Made by a program: the position numbers and the translations under genes
Part shown: positions 30,034 through 38,649 of the stretch, piece after piece
Position numbering within the stretch: position 1 is the stretch's first letter
Layout: every line of letters begins with the position of its first letter
The notes under the pieces: model-generated
Database searches by the model: none
What the model was told of the DNA's origin: nothing
What the model saw: only the letters and a program-made list of their open reading frames with translations
NCBI GenBank assembly: GCA_963784675.1
Contig: CAWASE010000007.1
Coordinates: 1 to 64,000 of the forward strand
DNA: 64,000 nucleotides
From: SCTD01 sp963784675
GTDB taxonomy: Bacteria; Actinomycetota; Actinomycetes; Mycobacteriales; SCTD01
Direction: 5' to 3'

Positions 30034-31347
30034 GTGAGCGCGCCAGGGCTCACCGCCCGGCAGGCGCAACGACGCTTCGTGCTGCTGACCGGCCTGCGCT
30101 GGCTGCCGGTCGGGTTCGTCGTGCCGGTGACGGTCCTGCTGGCCAGCGCCCGCGGTCTGACGCCCGTCCAGATCGGACTCGCCTTCACCGCGCACGGCGT
30201 GGTGGTGGTGGCGCTCGAGCTGCCCACCGGCGGGCTCGCCGACGCCCTGGGCCGGCGTCCGGTGCTGCTGGCCTCGTCGGTGCTCAGCCTTCTCGGGATG
30301 CTGGGCTTCGTCGTGGCTCATGAGCCCTGGGCCTTCGCGCTGGCCTACGGGATCGTGGGCGTCGGTCGGGCCTTGGACTCCGGGCCGCTCGAGTCCTGGT
30401 ACGTCGACGCCGTCCACCAGCTCGACGGTCCGGCCGCCGACCCCACGGTCGGGCTGGCGCGCGCCGGAGTGGCGAACGGCGTCGCGCTGGCACTGGGCGC
30501 GGTCGCGGGCGGCCTCCTGCCGCTGCTGCCCGGCGCGGCGCTGACGCTGCCCTACCTGGCGGCCGCGGGGGTGCTGGCGGTGCAGGGGCTCTGCGTGGCG
30601 CTGCTGGTCGTCCCGGTGGGTCGCGCTCCGGTCCTCGGGTGGCGCGGACCGCTCGCCGCGCTGCGGACCGGGGCCGCCGACGTCCCGCGCGTGGTCGGGG
30701 AGGCGGTCGCCCTGGCGCGCCGGGACCGCGCGCTACGGCTGATCCTGCTGCTGTCCGCCGGCACCGGCGCCGTGCTCGTCACGCTCGAGCTGCTGGTGCC
30801 GCTGCGCTTCGCGGAGCTCGCCGGCAGCGCCGCCGGGGGAGCCCGCGGCTACGGCGTCGTCGTGGCGCTCGGGTTCGCGGGCGCCGCCGTCGGCTCCGGA
30901 CTGTCGCCGCTCGCGCGCCGGGCCGCCGGCGGTTCGGCCCCGCGGGCGGTGGCCGGCGCCACCGTGCTCGCGGCCGTCGCAGTGGCAAGCCTGGGACGCG
31001 GGGACGTCCCGGTCGTGCTGGCGGTCGGGTTCGCGGCCTTCTACCTGTGCAACGGGGCCGCGTGGCCGCTGCGGCAGCGCCTGCTGCACCAGCGGGTGAC
31101 GGCGGCGCACCGCTCGTCGATGGTGTCGGTCATGTCGCTCGCGCTGCAGGCCGGCGGGCTGCTGGCCAACCAGGTCGCGCCCCGTCTCTATGCGGTCGAG
31201 CACGAGCTGGCGTTCGGGGCGGCGGGGGTCCTGCTGCTGGTGCTGGGCGGGGTGTCGCTGCGCCTTCCTGGGGACGGTCGTCGCCCTGTGGATAACTCTG
31301 GGCACGGGGCGCCCGCGGCCCTACGCTCCGCCCATGGGAACCCCTGA
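30034..31347 (+). CDS. MFS transporter, probable drug exporter
   Basis: The GTG at 30034 opens a 437-residue protein with about twelve hydrophobic helices. Conserved features are LELPTGGLADALGRRPVLLASS (motif A, between helices 2 and 3) and GVGRALDSGPLESWYVDAV. The second half has YGVVVALGFAGAAVGSGLSPLA. It belongs to the DHA-like MFS group, usually exporters. It shares an operon with the ArsR gene and overlaps the next gene's start by 14 bases, so its expression is probably controlled through the operator at 29353. The substrate is unknown. Confidence 0.85.
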   Translation: MSAPGLTARQAQRRFVLLTGLRWLPVGFVVPVTVLLASARGLTPVQIGLAFTAHGVVVVALELPTGGLADALGRRPVLLASSVLSLLGMLGFVVAHEPWAFALAYGIVGVGRALDSGPLESWYVDAVHQLDGPAADPTVGLARAGVANGVALALGAVAGGLLPLLPGAALTLPYLAAAGVLAVQGLCVALLVVPVGRAPVLGWRGPLAALRTGAADVPRVVGEAVALARRDRALRLILLLSAGTGAVLVTLELLVPLRFAELAGSAAGGARGYGVVVALGFAGAAVGSGLSPLARRAAGGSAPRAVAGATVLAAVAVASLGRGDVPVVLAVGFAAFYLCNGAAWPLRQRLLHQRVTAAHRSSMVSVMSLALQAGGLLANQVAPRLYAVEHELAFGAAGVLLLVLGGVSLRLPGDGRRPVDNSGHGAPAALRSAHGNP

Positions 31348-31828
31348 GGACCTCGAAGGGCGCGTCAGTGCTGTGGAGCAGGACGTCGCCAGGCTGCGTC
31401 AGCGCCAGGACGTCTACCTGGCGGACGCCGACGTCGCCCGCCGGCTCGCCTCCGCCGCCGACCGCGACGTCGCGGAGTACCGATCGGTGCTGACGGGCCA
31501 TACCTCGGTGCTCAACGCGCTGCGGCAGACGCAGGTCGAGCACGGGGTCCGCCTCGACGGGATCGACGGGCGGCTGGACGGGATCGATGGGCGTCTGGAC
31601 GGCTTGGACGGGCGGCTCGACGGGATCGACGGCCGGCTCGACGGGATCGACGGGCGTCTGGACGGCTTGGACGGGCGGCTGGACGGGATCGACGGGCGGC
31701 TGGACGGCTTGGACGGGCGTCTGGACGGGATCGACGGCCGCCTCGAGGACATCGGCGGCACGTTGGTGACGGTGACCGCCGGCATGACCCAGATCGTCGA
31801 TCTGCTGCAGGTACTGACCGACGCCTGA
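31334..31828 (+). CDS. Coiled-coil protein with nine 7-residue repeats
   Basis: The 164-residue protein begins with a heptad-rich helix (EDLEGRVSAVEQDVARLRQRQDVYL). Residues 73-135 are nine near-identical heptads RLDG(I/L)DG coded by 21-bp repeats at 31550-31738, and a short helical end (TAGMTQIVDLLQVL) follows. Hydrophobics fall at the second and fifth positions of each heptad, as in a coiled coil, but Gly at the fourth and seventh is unusual and may give a loose or beta-like stalk. There is no signal peptide or membrane helix. The function is unknown. Confidence 0.75.
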   Translation: MGTPEDLEGRVSAVEQDVARLRQRQDVYLADADVARRLASAADRDVAEYRSVLTGHTSVLNALRQTQVEHGVRLDGIDGRLDGIDGRLDGLDGRLDGIDGRLDGIDGRLDGLDGRLDGIDGRLDGLDGRLDGIDGRLEDIGGTLVTVTAGMTQIVDLLQVLTDA

Positions 31829-31933
31829 CGCCGCTCCACGAGCACACGGGGCACCCAGGCTGCTCGCAACGCTTTACCCCGCGGCCAGTCCTGACGAGGT
31901 CCGACCCAGGGACACACCGAGGAGGGGACCAGG

Positions 31934-33639
31934 GTGGTGAGCGTCGGAGGAACCGCGCCCGCGGCCCTGCGCCGGCGCAGCCGGTCCGCGCTGGTGGTCG
32001 CGCCGGCGGCAGTGCCGACCCTCGCCCTCCTGCTGGGCGTCGCTGGTCCGACGGCGCAGCGCTGGGCTGTCGACCTGATCGCGCTCGCGGCCGCGGTCGT
32101 CGCCACGCTGTCGTGTGCCCGCGCGGCCCGGCGCCGACCTGGCCGCGAGCGGTGGGCGTGGTCCGCCCTTGCGCTCGGCAGCGGGCTCTGGGCGGCGGCG
32201 CAGACCGGCTGGACGTTCTCCCGCGGCATCCTGGGGCACCCGCCGCCGGTCCCGTCCTGGACCGATGCCGGGTTCCTGGCGATGCCGCTGCTCGCGCTGC
32301 CGGCGCTGGGGCTGCTGGCCGGCGCAGCCACGTCCGGAGTGCTCCTGCGCCGCTGCCTGGACGGCTGCACCGTCGCGGTCGCTGTCGGGGTCGTGGTGTG
32401 CTCCACGGCGCTGGAACCGGTCGTGACGCTCGGCGACGGCTCCGCACCCCACCTCGCGCTGGTCTTCGCCTACCCGGCGGCAGACACCGCCATGACGGCC
32501 GTCGCGCTGCTCGTGCTGACCGGTGGCGGCGCACGCCGCCCGACACTGCGCCTGCTGGCGGCCGCCGCCGTCCTGCACGTGCTGGCCGAGCTGCTGCCCC
32601 CCGTGCTGGGCGCGTCCGGACCCCTCGTCGAGGTGCCGGCGGCGCTGGCCTGGGGTGCGTCCTTCGTCCTGCTGGCGGTCGCCGCGGCGAGCACGGAGCA
32701 GGTCGACGCCGAGCCGCCCGCCGGCCGGCCCGGGGAGGGGGTCGGGCTGCTGCCCTACGTCTGCGTCCTGATCGCCGGCGGCGTCGTACTGACCCGCTGG
32801 ATCTCCGGACGCGAGCTGGGCCCGGTGCTGCTCGGGCTCTCGCTGCTGCTGGTCAGCCTGGTGCTCGTGCGCCAGGGCACGGCCCTGGCCGACAACCGTC
32901 GGCTGCTGGCGATCCTCGCCGACCGCGAGGCGCTGCTACGTCGCACCGCAGACACCGACTACCTCACGGGGCTGCCCAACCGGTCGTCCTTCACCGGCTT
33001 CGTCGAGGCGTCGCTGCGCCGGGCCAGCAGGCTCGGCCGGCCGCTCACGGTCGGATTCCTGGACCTGGACGACTTCAAGGCGGTCAACGACACGCTGGGC
33101 CACGCCTGCGGCGACGAGCTGCTCGTCGTGCTGTCGGAGCGCCTGCGCCGCGAGCTGGCTCCCGGTGACGTCGTGGCGCGACTGGGCGGCGACGAGTTCG
33201 CGATCCTGCTCGACGGCTGCGCGGGTCACGCAGCGCAGGCAGCCGGCAGCCGGCTGGTCGAGGCCGTGCGCCGCCCGGTCCACCTGCAGGGCCGGACCGT
33301 GCGGGTCACCGCCAGCCTGGGCCTGGCCGAGGTCGATCCGGTGGCCGGGGTGCCGACCCTGAGCGCTCTGCTGAGCCGTGCGGACCTGGCCATGTACGAG
33401 GTCAAGCGTCGGGGGCGCGACGGGCTGGCCCACCGGACGGCGGCCGCAGGCGTCCCTGCCGCAGCGGAGCCGCCCGGTACCGCACCGGTCTGCGTGGTCA
33501 CCCTGCCCGCGGTCGGCCCGCCGACCACGTCGCCCCCGCCGCCGCCGACCACGTCGCCCCCGCCGCCGCCGCCACGTCGCCCCCGCCGGCGCCCCCAGCG
33601 GTGCCGGCGGCGCGGGGGACGCACCCGGTCTCGACCTGA
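31934..33639 (+). CDS. Membrane GGDEF protein, probable diguanylate cyclase
   Basis: GGAGG lies before GTG 31934 (another GTG is at 31937). About eight membrane helices span residues 15-310. The GGDEF domain follows, with TDYLTGLPNRSSFTG, VGFLDLDDFKAVNDTLGH and ARLGGDEFAILLDG, so the active loop is intact. The inhibitory RxxD motif is absent, since the residues five before the loop are not R-x-x-D. A Pro-rich tail (PPTTSPPPPPTTS) ends at a stop at 33639 if one base is restored in the GCC repeats near 33560; without it the frame runs on into the antisense of the next gene. No EAL domain is present. The product would be c-di-GMP; the sensed signal is unknown. Confidence 0.85.
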
Positions 33640-33642
33640 GGG

Positions 33643-35106
33643 TCAGCGCAGCAGGAACCCCTGCTGCACCAGCCGCTCCACGACGGGCAGCACCTGCTCG
33701 GCGGCGTCGGCCTCGTCCAGGCCGGCGCTCGCGGCGAGCACCTGCAGCAGGTCGCCCAGCCGGCGGGTGCCGTCGCAGCCGGCGAGCAGGCTCGCCCCGT
33801 AGGCGTCGACCTCGCCGGACCAGCGCAGGCCGACGGACTGCTGCAGCACCTGCGCCTGCGCCAGCCAGCCCTGGTCGGTGCGCTCGGCCACCTGCGCCAG
33901 CCGGACGTCCTCGCGCAGGCGCCAGGCCGTCGCGAGCACGCCGCGGTCCAGGGTGTCCTGGGCGGTGAAGAAGGCCGGGACCTGCTCGCCCCACGTGGTG
34001 GCGAGCGGCTGGGGCACGTCGTCCAGGTGCACCCGTCCGCTGCCGCGGCGCAGCGCCAGCACGCCGAAGGCGACGGCCTCGACCCGACGCGCGGCGAACC
34101 AGTCCATCCAGGCGTCGTAGAGCTCGTCGAAGCGCGCGTGCTCATCGGTGTCCCGCAGCCACGCCGTCACGTACTCCTGCGGGGCGGCGAGCTCGCGCTG
34201 CACCACCCAGCCGTCGACGTCCGGCGCCGCGAACCAGGACTGCACGCGGGCGTCGCCGTCCTCGTCCTCGAGGTGCAGCCAGTTGGCCAGCAGCACCGCG
34301 TAGCCGTCCTCGGTCAGGTGCCGGGGCAGCGCCGCCACGAGGTCGCGGCACAGCTCGTCGCCCTCGCGGCCACCGTCGCGGTAGGTGTACCGGGTGCTCG
34401 GCCCGACGACGAACGGCGGGTTGCTGACGATCAGCTCGAACAGCTCGCCGCGTACCGGGGCGAGCAGGTCTCCGGTGCGGGCGTCGACGGACACGCCGTT
34501 GAGCGCGGCGGACAGCTCGGTGTAGGCGGTGGCCCGGGCGTTGCTGTCGGTGGCCACGACGGTGCTGCTGTGGCGCGCGGCCAGCAGGGCCTGGATGCCG
34601 CCACCAGCGCCGAGGTCCAGCGTGCGGCCCACCGGGTGGCGCGGGGTGGCCGCGGCCAGCGTCAGCGACGCCGCGCCGACGCCGAGGACCTGCTCGGGGG
34701 GATGCCGTCGGCGGCCCGACCCGGGTCGTGGGCGACGAGCACCTCGGCGCCGTCGTGCCGCACCGGCTGCAGCCGCACGGCGGCGGCGACGTCGTAGCCG
34801 TCCGGCACCAGCCAGGACTCCGGGACCCCGGCACGCCGGGCCTCCCGCAGCTCGACGCCGGTGCCGAGCACGAACAGCCGCGCCAGCGTCTCCAGGGCGC
34901 TGCCGCCGGCGGTGCGTCGCCGGAGCGGGGCGAGCTCGTCGCGGTCCAGGTGGGTGCGGGCGGTGTGCCCGAGCAGCTCGTCCAGGGCGTCGGCGCTCCA
35001 GCCGCCCGGCCTGCAGCGCCGCCCAGACCAGCGGTGCGTCGGCCAGCAGCGCGGCGGGGTCAGGCAGCGGGCGGCCGGGACCGTCGACGGGCGGGGCAGG
35101 GAGCAC
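33643..35106 (-). CDS. SAM-dependent methyltransferase, two frameshifts
   Basis: The core reads HPVGRTLDLGAGGGIQALLAARH (motif I), VVATDSNARATAY, and FELIVSNPPFVVGPS, the N-P-P-F box of methyltransferases acting on amino groups of nucleic acid bases or glutamine. An N-terminal region (ARTHLDRDELAPLRRR...ELREARRAGVPESWLVPDGYD) is in a second frame between about 35010 and 34700. A C-terminal winged-helix-like region (RLGDLLQVLAASAGLDEADAAEQVLP) ends at 33643. Restored length about 488 residues. The substrate is unknown; similar large actinobacterial proteins are annotated simply as methyltransferases. Two single-base changes are probably sequence errors. Confidence 0.82.
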   Translation of the reverse strand: MLPAPPVDGPGRPLPDPAALLADAPLVWAALQAGRLERRRPGRAARAHRPHPPGPRRARPAPATHRRRQRPGDAGAAVRARHRRRAAGGPACRGPGVLAGAGRLRRRRRRAAAAGAARRRRGARRPRPGSGRRRHPPEQVLGVGAASLTLAAATPRHPVGRTLDLGAGGGIQALLAARHSSTVVATDSNARATAYTELSAALNGVSVDARTGDLLAPVRGELFELIVSNPPFVVGPSTRYTYRDGGREGDELCRDLVAALPRHLTEDGYAVLLANWLHLEDEDGDARVQSWFAAPDVDGWVVQRELAAPQEYVTAWLRDTDEHARFDELYDAWMDWFAARRVEAVAFGVLALRRGSGRVHLDDVPQPLATTWGEQVPAFFTAQDTLDRGVLATAWRLREDVRLAQVAERTDQGWLAQAQVLQQSVGLRWSGEVDAYGASLLAGCDGTRRLGDLLQVLAASAGLDEADAAEQVLPVVERLVQQGFLLR

Positions 35107-35140
35107 CCGGGCGACGGTACCCAGGGCCTGCCGCGCAACG

Positions 35141-35179
35141 CCGTCGGCCCGCCTCCCGGTGGGGATGGCGGGCCGACGG
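35141..35179 (-). terminator. Hairpin terminator after hppA
   Basis: A perfect 13-bp stem (CCGTCGGCCCGCC with GGCGGGCCGACGG) with a 13-base loop lies just downstream of the hppA stop on the minus strand. No T-run follows. Confidence 0.75.
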
Positions 35180-35193
35180 GACGTGCGGCTGGC

Positions 35194-37536
35194 TCAGCCG
35201 GCAGCGACCTTCGAGGCCGGAGCCGGATCGGCTGCCCCGGCCACCGTGCGCCGGTTGCTGATCGTCACCGCGATGACGATCCCCGTGATGGCGATGATCG
35301 CGATCAGCGCCCGCACGCCGAGGTTGGCGTCCTCGCCGATGCCGTACTTGACGACGGTCGGCGCGATGAGCAGCGCTACCAGGTTCATCACCTTCAGCAG
35401 CGGGTTCAGCGCCGGACCGGCGGTGTCCTTGAACGGGTCGCCGACGGTGTCGCCGATGATCGTGGCCTCGTGCGCCTGGCTGCCCTTGCCGCCGTGGTTG
35501 CCGTCCTCGACGAGCTTCTTGGCGTTGTCCCAGGCCCCGCCGGAGTTGGACAGGAAGACCGCCATGAGGACACCGGCCGCGATCGAGCCGGCGAGGAACG
35601 CGCCGAGCGGCTGGTAGCCGAGGGCGAAGCCGACGGCGATGGGGGAGAGCACCGCCAGCAGGCCGGGCGTCGCCAGCTCGCGCAGCGAGTCCTTGGTGCA
35701 GATGTCGACGACGCGGGCGTAGTCGGGCTTCTCCGTGTAGTCCATGATCCCCGGCTTGGTGCGGAACTGCTCGCGGACCTCGTACACGACCCGGCCGGCG
35801 GCGCGCGACACCGCCTGGATCGCGAGGCCCGAGAACAGGAACACCACCGCCCCGCCGATGATCAGACCGAACAGCAGGTTCGGCTTCTCGATCGAGAGCG
35901 AGAAGTCGTCCGCGGACCGACCGGCCTCGACCAGCGCCCGGCCGACCTCGGCACGGAACGAGCCGAACAGCGCGGTCGCGGCCAGCACGGCAGTGGCGAT
36001 GGCGATGCCCTTGGTGATGGCCTTGGTCGTGTTGCCGACCGCGTCCAGGCTGGTCAGCACCAGCGCGCCCTCGGCGGTGACCTCGCCGGACATCTCGGCG
36101 ATGCCCTGAGCGTTGTCGCTGATCGGACCGAAGGTGTCCATGGCGACGATGACGCCGACGGTGGTCAGCAGGCCGGTCCCGGCCAGCGCGACGGCGAACA
36201 GCGCGACGACCGTCGACCCGCCGCCGAGCAGGAACGCCGCGTAGACGGCGCCGCCGATGAGCAGCGCGGAGTAGACGGCAGACTCCAGGCCGACCGAGAT
36301 GCCGGCCAGGATGACGGTGGCCGCACCGGTCAGCGAGCTCTTGCCGATCTCCTTGACCGGCTTGCGGTTGGTCTCGGTGAAGTAGCCGGTGAGCACCTGA
36401 ATCAGGCTCGCCAGCACGATGCCGATGATCACTGCGCCGATGGCGACGAGCCGCGGGTTGGAGTCGCTGGGCGCACCACCGTCGAGCTCACCGAACGTCG
36501 CCGGCAGGTAGAGGAACGAGGCGATCGCCACGAGCGCGGCCGAGACGACCGCGGACAGGAAGAAGCCCCGGTTGATCGCGTTCATGCCGTTGCGGTCGCC
36601 GTCGCGGGGCGAGGTGCCGTAGATGCCGACCAGGGCGGTGAGCACGCCGATGGCCGGGACGATGAGCGGGAACACCAGGCCCTGCGAGCCGAAGGCCACC
36701 TGCCCCAGGATCAGCGCGGCGACCAGCGTGACGGCGTAGGACTCGAACAGGTCGGCGGCCATGCCGGCGCAGTCGCCGACGTTGTCGCCCACGTTGTCGG
36801 CGATGGTGGCGGCGTTGCGCGGGTCGTCCTCGGGGATGCCCTGCTCGACCTTGCCGACCAGGTCGGCGCCGACGTCCGCGGCCTTGGTGAAGATGCCGCC
36901 GCCCACACGCATGAACATCGCCAGCAGCGCGCCGCCGAAGGCGAAGCCCTCCAGCACGCGAGGCGCCTCCTCGTCGAAGATCAGCAGCACCAGCGAGGCG
37001 CCGAACAGGCCCAGGCCGACGGTGAACATGCCGACGACGCCGCCGGCCCGGAAGGCCAGCCGCAGCGCCCGCTTGGTGCCCGACTCGTTGGCCGCGTTGG
37101 CCACCCGCAGGTTGGTGCGGGTCGCCAGCGTCATGCCGATGAAGCCCACCAGCGCCGAGAAGCCGGCGCCGACCAGGAAGAAGACCGAGCGGCCGATCCG
37201 CACGCCGCCGGAGTCGGCCGGCAGCAGGAACAGCAGCAGGAAGACCAGTGCGGCGAAGACCGCGAGCGTCCGGAACTGGCGCTTGAGGTAGGCGGCGGCG
37301 CCCTCCTGGACGGCCTTGGAGATCTCGATCATCTTGGGGGTGCCCTGGCCGGCTGCCAGGACCTCGCGGGCGAACAGCCCGGCGAAGCCGAGGGCGACCA
37401 GCGAGGTCAGCAGGACCAGGACGACGATGGTCTTGTCCCCGGAGGTGACCTGCGCCAGGGCGCCTTCACCGCTCTGGGACAGGAGCCGTTCTCCGGCGAA
37501 CACGGGCACAGCAACGGGTGGCAACACGGGTGGCAT
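35194..37536 (-). CDS. hppA: Membrane-bound proton-pumping pyrophosphatase
   Basis: The 780-residue protein has about 16 membrane helices. The family motifs are present: DVGADLVGKVEQGIPEDDPRN (pyrophosphate/Mg site), DNVGDNVGDCAGMAADLFES, and near the end IIGDTVGDPFKDTAGPALNPLLK. The residue after GNTT is Lys (GNTTKAITKG), which marks the K+-independent, proton-pumping class. It splits pyrophosphate and drives H+ out of the cytoplasm. The ATG at 37536 gives a short extra N-terminus before the first helix. The frame is intact, which is notable next to its frameshifted neighbours. Confidence 0.96.
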   Translation of the reverse strand: MPPVLPPVAVPVFAGERLLSQSGEGALAQVTSGDKTIVVLVLLTSLVALGFAGLFAREVLAAGQGTPKMIEISKAVQEGAAAYLKRQFRTLAVFAALVFLLLFLLPADSGGVRIGRSVFFLVGAGFSALVGFIGMTLATRTNLRVANAANESGTKRALRLAFRAGGVVGMFTVGLGLFGASLVLLIFDEEAPRVLEGFAFGGALLAMFMRVGGGIFTKAADVGADLVGKVEQGIPEDDPRNAATIADNVGDNVGDCAGMAADLFESYAVTLVAALILGQVAFGSQGLVFPLIVPAIGVLTALVGIYGTSPRDGDRNGMNAINRGFFLSAVVSAALVAIASFLYLPATFGELDGGAPSDSNPRLVAIGAVIIGIVLASLIQVLTGYFTETNRKPVKEIGKSSLTGAATVILAGISVGLESAVYSALLIGGAVYAAFLLGGGSTVVALFAVALAGTGLLTTVGVIVAMDTFGPISDNAQGIAEMSGEVTAEGALVLTSLDAVGNTTKAITKGIAIATAVLAATALFGSFRAEVGRALVEAGRSADDFSLSIEKPNLLFGLIIGGAVVFLFSGLAIQAVSRAAGRVVYEVREQFRTKPGIMDYTEKPDYARVVDICTKDSLRELATPGLLAVLSPIAVGFALGYQPLGAFLAGSIAAGVLMAVFLSNSGGAWDNAKKLVEDGNHGGKGSQAHEATIIGDTVGDPFKDTAGPALNPLLKVMNLVALLIAPTVVKYGIGEDANLGVRALIAIIAITGIVIAVTISNRRTVAGAADPAPASKVAAG

Positions 37537-37668
37537 CCTCCTGAGCGATCACGCTCGTGCACGGCACTGCCCCGACCGGGGCACGCGGCGGGAGCATAGC
37601 CACACCCACGTGCTGCACGTCACTGAAGGGGGCCGGGCCGCCCGCGTCGACGGGCGCTCCGAGCATCC

Positions 37669-38124
37669 TCAGGACAGGACGGTGCCGCCCGGCCCGGTGC
37701 TCCCTGCCGGCAGCGGCCAGCGCATGGTCACGGTGGTCCCACCGGCCGTGGGCTCGATGCGCAGGTCGTCGAGCAGCCCGCCGAGGACGGCCAGGGAGAC
37801 GTCGGGGTCGACGGCGTCGTCGCCCTCCTCGCCCAGCAGGCCGGCCGACAGATCGTCCGGTGCCGGGCCCGCGGGGGGTCCGGCATCGGTGACGCTGAGC
37901 GTCAGACCCGACGGGTCGTCGCTCACCGTCAGCCGCACCGGGACGTCGGGGGCGTGCCGGACGTGCAGGCCGACGGCGCGCGAGCACGCCTCGCCGACCG
38001 CCAGCCGGACCTCGTCGAGCTGGTCGTCGGGCATGCCGGCGCGTCGGGCCGCGGCGACCACGACCAGCCGCGACGTGCGGATGTGCGACGGCAACGGGCT
38101 CAGCAGCAGCTCGACGAGGGCCAT
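37669..38124 (-). CDS. RsbW-like anti-sigma kinase (HATPase)
   Basis: This 151-residue protein has the small GHKL ATPase fold: PSHIRTSRLVVVAAARRAGM, then the N-box DQLDEVRLAVGEACSRAVGLH and the later LTVSDDPSGLTLSVTDAGPP (G1-type box). The G2 region is loose (DPDVSLAVLGGLLDDL). It lies 16 bases after a STAS antagonist gene in the same orientation, the usual partner pairing in actinobacterial stress-sigma control. The target sigma factor is not in this window. Confidence 0.8.
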   Translation of the reverse strand: MALVELLLSPLPSHIRTSRLVVVAAARRAGMPDDQLDEVRLAVGEACSRAVGLHVRHAPDVPVRLTVSDDPSGLTLSVTDAGPPAGPAPDDLSAGLLGEEGDDAVDPDVSLAVLGGLLDDLRIEPTAGGTTVTMRWPLPAGSTGPGGTVLS

Positions 38125-38140
38125 GGTGGGGTGGCGCGAC

Positions 38141-38482
38141 CTAGTCGGTCGCAGCCACAGCCTCCTCGACGGTGGTGTGGATGGGGAAGACCTTGGTCAG
38201 GCCGGTGATGCGGAAGATCTTCAGGATGCGCTCCTGGGTACAGACCAGGCGCAGCGACCCTTCGTGGGCCCGCACGCGCTTGAGGCCGCCGACCAGCACG
38301 CCGAGGCCGGTGGAGTCCAGGAACTCCACGCCCTCCATGTCGACGACCAGGTGGTACTGGCCGCTGCTGACGAGGTCGATGAGCTGCTCGCGGAGCTTGG
38401 GAGCGGTGTACACATCGATCTCGCCGCCGACCACCACTACGGTGCGGTCGCCTTCGGTACGGGTCGACAGGGACAGATCCAC
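38141..38482 (-). CDS. STAS-domain anti-sigma factor antagonist
   Basis: The GTG at 38482 with GGAG nearby is chosen over longer upstream frames. The 113-residue product is a single STAS domain: TVVVVGGEIDVYTAPKLREQLIDLV, then VVDMEGVEFLDSTGLGVLVGGLKR with the phosphorylatable Ser in DSTG. It would bind the RsbW-like kinase coded just downstream and release a sigma factor when dephosphorylated. Confidence 0.92.
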   Translation of the reverse strand: MDLSLSTRTEGDRTVVVVGGEIDVYTAPKLREQLIDLVSSGQYHLVVDMEGVEFLDSTGLGVLVGGLKRVRAHEGSLRLVCTQERILKIFRITGLTKVFPIHTTVEEAVAATD

Positions 38483-38649
38483 GAAAAAGTCTCCTTCGGA
38501 GTGCACGGCCGGTGAACGGGACGCACGGCGACGAACCCCAGGGTCAGGGGTCGCACGGAAGTACCCCGGCACCCATGATCTAACCGCACGGGCTCGCGCC
38601 GCCCCCGCGTGGGCCCGAGGGCGTTCGGATCTGGGAGACTGGTGCTCCC

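Noticed and set aside
31550..31738. Repeats resembling a CRISPR array
   Set aside because: Units are 21 bp, head to tail with no spacers, and code for heptads in frame.
34861..37599. A 912-codon frame opposite hppA and a 497-codon frame opposite the MFS-Tmk gene
   Set aside because: Both are shadows of GC-rich coding sequence on the other strand, with no domain and very high Gly/Asp/Arg or Glu/Arg content.
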